Assembly: GCA_021014325.1 (NCBI GenBank)
Contig: JAJGQC010000326.1
Location: forward strand, 1-64,000
From: Plazaster borealis
Taxonomy: Eukaryota > Echinodermata > Asteroidea > Forcipulatida > Labidiasteridae
Length of the DNA stretch: 64,000 bases
Reading direction: 5' to 3'
This document shows, one piece after another, positions 57,995 through 64,000 of the stretch. The notes below the pieces were generated by a model that searched no databases, was not told the origin of the DNA, and saw only the letters and a program-made list of their open reading frames with translations. Numbering within the stretch: the first letter of the stretch is position 1; each line of letters opens with the position of its first letter. The position numbers were made by a program, and so were the translations under genes.

Positions 57995-59254
57995 ATGTGA
58001 AATTTGTATGGTTAATTTTTCAAAACTCCGACAAGATAAAACAGTTGTTGTAGACTTCAGTATGAGTTATCAGGTAAATTATGCTTAAATTATTGATATT
58101 TTGGTAAAATGTTAAGCATCAGAACATTATGTAGGTGTTATGATTTAATGGAGGTAATGTGGATTGTTAATCTTCAGTACTTTTATTTCCAACAGAGATG
58201 TTTTCATCATACATGTTTAGATGCAAATCAATGTTTAAAATACTATATGACATACTATCTACTTAGGGAGTGCTCTCAATTATGAACATTTTCACGAGTG
58301 TCCAAACCATACGCTAAAGAAGAGGGTCTGCGGCTCGGTACGCTTCATCAAATAAAATAAAACATTGATTTTGTATTTATATCATGCCAGTAAGCCATGG
58401 CTAAGCTCACAGTGGGATTGTTGATTTGTACAAATCATTGCTGATTAGAATTAAGTGCCAGCCACCCTAACTTCAAGCAACCCTAACTCCAAGCCATCAT
58501 ATCACATGTCCTACAGCTAAATTCCCGAGCATGATTCAACAGCAGAACTAAACTTGAAATCAAGTGGTTATAATTGTGTGGGCTGCAAGGCCGTACTTTC
58601 ACTCCCTCATCAGCCGGGCCAATTACATGGTTTTGTTTACTGCAGCATTCAGTGCTTACAACAACAATTCTCCACATTTGAGAGTAGCTCTGAATTTCTG
58701 TGCCAGTTTTGTGAAATCCTTGGTTATGCAAGTGTAGAAGCAAAAATTCCAAGCTAAACTGAGGCATGATGAATTGGGCCCAGATCTAGCCCAAATCGCC
58801 TGGCCCATCGCACACTCAAGATTAGTGTTTGTATCTGGCCAACAGTGCTATGACGTTGGACCCAGTTGTATGGGGACTGGCCAGTTGCAGCTTCGCTTGT
58901 CCGCATCACCTTAACCAAAGGTGCTGGGAGGGGCTGATGTATCATTATGTTCTTTGGTCCATTATCCATGACCTAATAACCTGCAATCACCTCTTCCTGT
59001 TTACAAAAGACTAAACCTATATTTTGATGTTTGTAGATCAGTGGTGTAAATCAAGTGGAAGTTTTGCTCTTAATTTCCTCGCTGGTCTTGATGCCATCAT
59101 TTATTAATAATTTACCACAATGTGTTGTATGCACTTCATAAATGGGGAGTTCACTCATGCTTCCTTCAAGGTCTGAGTCTTAGCATAACACTGCGTTATA
59201 GCATGTTATGAGTGGTGTGCATACTGCACTGATCACCAATACTGGTACCACCAA
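57995..59254. other. Intron DNA, no supported exon
   Basis: An open frame at 58554-58757 (plus) is cysteine-rich but unsupported. The antisense frame at 58754-58969 is also unrecognised. CCAAATCGCCTGGCCCATCG and nearby look repeat-like but have no second copy here. Confidence 0.35.
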
Positions 59255-59300
59255 TCCCAATCCCAGCATGCATAACTTGGCTTCACCTGCATGACGTTCT
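59255..59300. repeat. Isolated unit of the 84-bp minisatellite
   Basis: AATCCCAGCATGCATAACTT followed by GGCTTCACCTGCATGACGT matches the units at 60365-60650, on the other side of the LINE remnant. Confidence 0.7.
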
Positions 59301-59399
59301 TTAAGAAAAAGGGTTCGCCCCTAACAAGTAAAAGCCACTCTTGGTAAGGGGCTACAAGAAGAAAATTATTAAATGTGAAAACAACTCAGGAGAGCTGGA

Positions 59400-60372
59400 G
59401 GTAGGAATTGACATTCCTCTTAAAACAGTCTAGATTGTAGAGTTCCAAAGAGATGCACTACGTGGAATAAAACTGTTGGAATGGCTCTTTGTACTACATC
59501 TCAGCAAAGCAAGAGTGTATGGGTGATGAGAAGAAGCAGAAAGTCTGGTTTCCAACTCAAACATTCTGATAGGAGGAATTAGGTCGGACACACTGGTGTA
59601 GAAAAGACAGAGGCTGGCTACAGACCTACGACGGGAAAGAGGTTGTAACGTTGATCCCAACACTTCACCAACAAGGTTAAAGGGACACGTTGCCTTGGAT
59701 TGGACAAGTTGGTCAAAAAAAAGCGTTTGTAACCGTTTGTTATAAAAATGCATATGGTTAGAAAGACGTTATAAAAGTAGAATACAATGATCCACACAAA
59801 CATGCCTCGAAATTGCGTGGTTTTCCTTTTCTTTTGCGAACTAACATGGTCAGCCATTTTGTGGAGTCAAATATTTGACTCCACAAAATGGCCGACCGAA
59901 AAACTGCTACCTCAGGCAAAGTCAATGAACCCATATGAATAGATGGAAATGTATCATCTCTTGATGAGCGAGACAGAGACAGAAGTTTAGTTTTCTTTGC
60001 ATTGAAGGTTTCTAGCCAATCATTCCCCCACTTTAGCAGATTCTTTAGCAGTGTTCTTCGGGCAGATCATTAATGTAAACAAGAAAGATAGTGGGACCAA
60101 GTACTGGGCCTGGTAGAACAGGTAGGAGAAGAATGACCCTTAAGGACAACCTTCAACTTGCGGTTGAAAAGGAAAGCAGAGATTATAGATAACATTCTGC
60201 CTGACACACCATATGACTGAAGTTTGTTGAGCAGGCCAGTATGCCATACTTTGTCGAAGGCCTTGGAGATGTCCAATGCTACAACACGAGCCTCACCCCT
60301 GCGGTCTAAAGCCCTACCTAAACGATCGGTAATTAGAGAAAGCAGGTCACCGGTTGAGCGGGAATGGCGAAG
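59400..60372 (-). mobile_element. LINE remnant, CR1/Jockey-like, with MITE insertion
   Basis: Reading down the minus strand: reverse transcriptase QLRHSRSTGDLLSLITDR, RVVALDISKAFDKVWHTGLL and SYGVSGRMLSIISAFL; then, shifted, GPVLGPTIFLVYINDLP; a deletion that removes the FADD-like catalytic box; DWLETFNAKKTKLLSLSR; a MITE (59680-59893); and the tail LQPLSRRRSVASLCLFY, PRSASLWNS. Inactive. Strand is the same as the host gene; it lies in the FReD intron 57416-61239. Confidence 0.8.
59680..59893. mobile_element. Half-palindromic MITE inside the LINE
   Basis: Begins AAAGGGACACGTTGCCTTGG and ends at a perfect 36-bp palindrome, CATTTTGTGGAGTCAAAT plus its complement (about 59856-59891). The second arm is cut off after GGCCGACCG, where LINE sequence resumes. 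Confidence 0.7.
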
Positions 60373-60650
60373 TTGAACTTGTACAACCTCATCAGCCCAT
60401 CCCATCAATCCCTGCAGACATAACTTGGCTGCACCTGCATGACGTACATCCTGAAAAAGAACTTATACAACCTCAGCCCATTCCATCAATCTCAGCATGC
60501 ATAACTTGGCTTCACTTGCATGAAGTACATCCTGAACAAGAACTTGTACCTCATCAGCCCATCCCATCAACCGAAGCATGCATAATTTGGCTGCACCTGC
60601 ATGACGTACATCCTTAACAAGAACTTTTACAACCTCATCAGCCCATTACA
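60365..60650. repeat. ~84-bp minisatellite, about 3.3 units
   Basis: Unit GAACTTGTACAACCTCATCA, GCCCATCCCATCAATCCCAG, CATGCATAACTTGGCTTCAC, CTGCATGACGTACATCCTGA plus ACAA. It starts at the truncated 5' end of the LINE remnant. A stray unit lies at 59255-59300. Confidence 0.8.
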
Positions 60651-61238
60651 GCAGTCTTGGATGAGACTTGTGGAGCTGAGCGAAGGCTGCTGCCTGATAC
60701 TGGTTGGATGGATAAGAACACTAGAGGGACAGGCGTATGACCCCCCCCCCCCCACCCCCAAACGTCAGAGGTCGCTGCTGTCTGCCACACTCACCATTTT
60801 TGGAGTCAAGTTGCAAGTAAAAGTATGGTAAGTGTGTAAACGCCGAGTGGACAAAATTTAGCGCTACAGTGTTTCCGGGTACATTGTTTCCAAAAATGGG
60901 CAACCAAGATTATTTTGATGATGGCATTTGGTGAATTGGGTCAAAATACAGCCCCTGCACCACAATATGTACATTGACCTGATGTTAAGTCTAGAGCCTT
61001 ATGAGATGGTCATTCAGTCAATGGTGGATCAATGATGGAGTCCCATGAAATGGGGCACAAGTATTGTGAAATAATTCAACATTTTCTGATGTACACTTTT
61101 AGGTGGTAGGGAGGGGCAGACCTGAAAAGTGTATGGTTTTAACGCTCGTGAATATGTTGTAAATATATGTCTGAATGTCTATGATTCTGAATGAATAATA
61201 GAATCCTTAAGGAGCGGGGTATAATTTGATGTACTTAC
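60651..61238. other. Intron DNA
   Basis: Contains a C run at 60740-60756. No exon seen. Confidence 0.4.
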
Positions 61239-61369
61239 AATCCAGCCTGTATGCATCGTCATATCACACAACACCTTTATTCCTTCATCATTCTGGTAGG
61301 GATAGATAGTGTAGATACCATCCTCTCTGTGACCAGCATCCAACAAAGCCTGACAGTCTGTCAATTTAT
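61239..61369 (-). CDS. Fibrinogen-related domain, N-terminal half, first exon
   Basis: 131 bases, phase 1 start, phase 0 end. DKLTDCQALLDAGHREDGIY, TIYPYQNDEG, VLCDM and HTGWI match the FReD start (D-C-x-x-x-x-x-x-G, G-x-Y-x-I-x-P, C-D-M, G-W). Usually GGW is found; here it is TGW. Its last codon flows directly into VVQRR of exon 57155-57416. Acceptor ATCCATCAG, donor ATT|gtaagt. Confidence 0.9.
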
Positions 61370-62691
61370 CTGATGGATTAAACATAACAAATCATTTTAT
61401 CATTGTTTATTAACATTATTCATGTTAATACTATTGTGTGACTTTGTATTTGAGACCTAATGCAATAAACGCTAATGGAAGTGTTAGGATGTGACCCATT
61501 ATCTGTTGTCCACAATTAAACGTTGGTTTTTTATTCCTTAAACAGGGCAAGGAAAGTCAATGATTATCTACTGTACCTAGAAATCCTGAGAAACTTTCCT
61601 TGTGTTAATTTATTTGGAAGAAGATGAAATTACCTTTCAAATGAATTACATTACTAGAAGATTACTAGAAGATTTTGTTTATGTTAGTAGTGAACTTTTC
61701 TTATGTGGAAAATCACCACATACCTTTGGAAATATAAAACCCAATGCCTCTATGGCATACAGATATCTTCTCTACCTAAAACTCTCAGTTAATTCTTTCA
61801 AGTCATGGTATTCCCTGTGTCAAAACACTTGTCACTACATGTGAAAGCACGCTCAGTTTCCATTACACCATGCATGACGTACATGAAATACAATGTGTAC
61901 ACACACAAAACATTAAGGTGTTGCGTCACACATATGAGTGATGTGTTGGTGATAGGGCTTCCGACATTAGAATGTTTTTAAGGAAAATAACATCATATTT
62001 TCTACGGAGAACTTGTGCTAGTTGTAGACAATCAAAATCTTGAGTGTGCTTGATCTATGGCTGTTTCGTGCATTTCAACAACATGTGTCAAACTGTCTTA
62101 TTTCAAGGGCAATGGAGGGGGATTTGAGGAGTAAACATTGTTTCTCCAAAGTGCAATGCCCTGGGGATGTCAAAGTCCTTGATACCCAAAACTAGACCAT
62201 CCCACATATGGGATGGGGGGGGGGTGTCAGTTTCTACAGTTTTGTAGTGGGGTTTTTTATGGGATGGAGAAAACCAGCTGCCCATAGACTTCGTATTGGG
62301 GTGAAATCAGACCACACTGCCCACACATGATCCAACCCTCCTATAAAGTGGAATGATACGAGCCATTTGTTTGTTGTCTTATCTTTAAGATATCATATCG
62401 TCATCTTGTTAACACTCTGAGCCAGCTATGCGGTTTCCAGCACCCCCACCCCACACCACCAATTAAGGCTGCAAGTAATAATGTTGGTCTCCTGGAGGAT
62501 CGTGACCTTGGTTGACCACAACCAACTGAGGGTTAAAATTTGAGGTTTTTTTCATTTTCAAAATGCAACAATTTAACTTAATTTATAGGGGACAAGAACA
62601 AATAATGAGAAACACAAGACAGTCTATTGTTTCAGGATGATTGTCTAGTGCTCCCAGTACCTAGTGTCATTAAAAGTAGCTTTTTGCTCAC
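61370..62691. other. Intron DNA
   Basis: No exon supported. A palindrome CCATCCCACATATGGGATGG followed by a G run lies at about 62196-62224. Confidence 0.4.
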
Positions 62692-62832
62692 CTTGTTTAG
62701 TAGACTGACATCGATTCCGTTTTGGTACCTGTTTCATGACTTGTGTTACCCAGTGTTCACCAGGAGTAAATCCGTCAGGTAGTGGTCCGAAGTGATGAAC
62801 TATCATCTTACTCTCAGTCAATTCAAGGATAA
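62692..62832 (-). CDS. Exon upstream of the FReD, unknown domain
   Basis: 141 bases, phase 1 at both ends, between CATTTTTCAG and CAAG|gtgagc. Encodes ILELTESKMIVHHFGPLPDG, TPGEHWVTQVMKQ and VPKRNRCQSTKQ. Its final G plus AT of the next exon makes the aspartate of DKLTDC, so the splice is in frame. The domain was not recognised. No signal peptide exon is in the window, so the 5' end lies beyond 64000. Confidence 0.75.
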
Positions 62833-64000
62833 CTGAAAAATGAGCAATGTCAAGTAATTGCAATGTTGAGACATGAGAACATGCAACATGAGAACATGGA
62901 ATCATTTGAAGTGTTTTCCATTGGTTGGTGTCAATTCTCTTCGAGCAATAAAAATGATTGATGTTTTGTAAACCAGGGTGGTTTGGGGAATTGTTCAAAT
63001 TGTATATTCTTGGCAAGTCCCACACTTATTCAAACAATTTTGGGACCACTTCCGTGCTTATTTGAACAATTTAGGACCACTTCGGTCCTACAAACATTGC
63101 TTTAACGCGTAAAGGAAAAAAAACTTGTGCACTTTAGAGGGTCCCAATATTCAAATAGGCACGGGACTTGCACAGTCTATAACAGATTAGTGTTGTTGAA
63201 TTGTTTTTGTGTTGTTTAACATGTACATATTTCTCTGGAGGATTGAGACAATGTTAGGTGTATTCAAACATGACGTTTTTGCAGCTGAACAGCTGATTTG
63301 CCTTGTTTTTTGGTTTCTGTAATAAAACAATGATTCACCAACTACACAAGTGATTAAAAGACTAATTGTAACAACAAATTGAAGTGAACAAGATACAGAA
63401 AATATTTGTGTATATATGAAAATTATTTGGAATCAAAGACAAAAATTTAAACAACATATCATGAGACTGTTGAAACAATTATAACAGTTGAATAATAATA
63501 ACTAGGTTTTACATTGTGCTTTATCTGGGGGCATCTCAAAACACTTCTTTCATTTGATTTAAAAACAGTTTTTTAAATTTTTTAGATTAAGTGACCCATT
63601 AATATAGCAAACAATTTTGTTTGTCTAATTATGTCACTAAGCAAAAATGTTTGCATAAATGAATGATATAACAAAGGGCACTGAAAGCACTTACAGTAGC
63701 ATTTTTGTTATCTCAAAGTAGCAAGTCTCCTTTTGTGGTTGATTTTCAATTATTTGATTCTATTTCTATAATGAACAGAGTTAAGAAGTTGAGACAAAAA
63801 GCAGCTCCAGGATGAATGGATACAGTTCCAGTCAACAGTCATGATAGTTAATCACATTGCAATGCAAAAGGTCATACAATAAAGGTGCCGAACATGCGCA
63901 GTATGGAAGATTTCGCACAGGATGTTGTTCAATAAATAAAAGGTACTTGGAACAATCAAAGGACAGTTCTCTGTAGAACACAAAGTGTCAGAATTGCCAT
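62833..64000. other. Upstream intron with one MITE
   Basis: No exon found in this stretch apart from repeats. AT-rich, with simple runs. Confidence 0.4.
63013..63171. mobile_element. ~160-bp TIR MITE
   Basis: GCAAGTCCCACACTTATTCA and TTTTGGGACC at the left face GGTCCCAATATTCAAATAGG and CACGGGACTTGC at the right. An internal pair GGACCACTTCCGTG / GGACCACTTCGGTCC is also present. Confidence 0.7.

Noticed and set aside
58554..58757. Cysteine-rich 67-codon frame resembling a zinc-binding protein
   Set aside because: No splice context, no recognised family, and the region overlaps equally open antisense frames.
1..64000. CRISPR array or prokaryotic defence system
   Set aside because: Tandem repeats here have no uniform unique spacers, and gene structure is clearly eukaryotic.

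Overview
This is non-coding-rich animal DNA with spliced genes. The intron signals (GT/AG, strong pyrimidine tracts), the AT-rich background and the density of short inverted-repeat elements point to a deuterostome invertebrate. Several dispersed repeat families match, from memory only, repeats I associate with echinoderms, probably a sea star: the AAAGGCACTGTACACG family, the GGGCCCAATTTCATAG family, and the CACGTTGCCTTGGAT family. The taxon is an inference.

The best gene lies on the minus strand from about 62.8 kb down to 46.07 kb and continues beyond the right edge. Its exons encode a novel segment, the N-terminal half of a fibrinogen-related domain (FReD), four coagulation-factor 5/8 type C (discoidin) domains of two exons each, and then the C-terminal half of the same FReD with the stop codon. 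Every discoidin domain is a phase 1-1 module, and all four sit in one phase-1 intron that splits the FReD. Skipping the eight discoidin exons would restore a conventional FReD in frame. The product is presumably a secreted lectin-like recognition protein. Its introns carry a Penelope-like element remnant, a LINE remnant, several foldback MITEs, tandem satellites and a duplicated decoy splice acceptor.

From 7.1 to 13.4 kb a unit of about 2.24 kb occurs three times in tandem. Each copy holds the last two exons of RNA polymerase I subunit RPA12 (POLR1H/ZNRD1), that is, the C-terminal TFIIS-type zinc ribbon. Copy 1 has a one-base insertion and a lost cysteine. Copy 3 has a nonsense codon. Copy 2 is open but has lost the usual stop and gains a tail. 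The N-terminal zinc ribbon was not found, although a possible first exon lies at 6.7-6.8 kb.

Other probable coding material is minor. There is a frame-broken transcription-factor-like 3' end at 1-712, a well-bounded candidate exon at 4412-4525, and two minus-strand coiled-coil-like exons near 28.1 and 29.5 kb, one with a stop codon.

Repeats dominate the rest: a tandem array of ~200-bp hairpin units (5.1-6.6 kb), a 78-bp minisatellite (14.05-15.2 kb), a 29-bp minisatellite (17.3-17.6 kb), a 1.6-kb foldback element whose centre is built of smaller palindromes (21.2-22.8 kb), interstitial telomere-like tracts (22.86 and 23.8 kb), and many MITEs, including one with perfect 18-bp ends and a perfect 9-bp target duplication (20.7 kb). 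No CRISPR array, bacterial operon or ribosomal RNA gene is visible.
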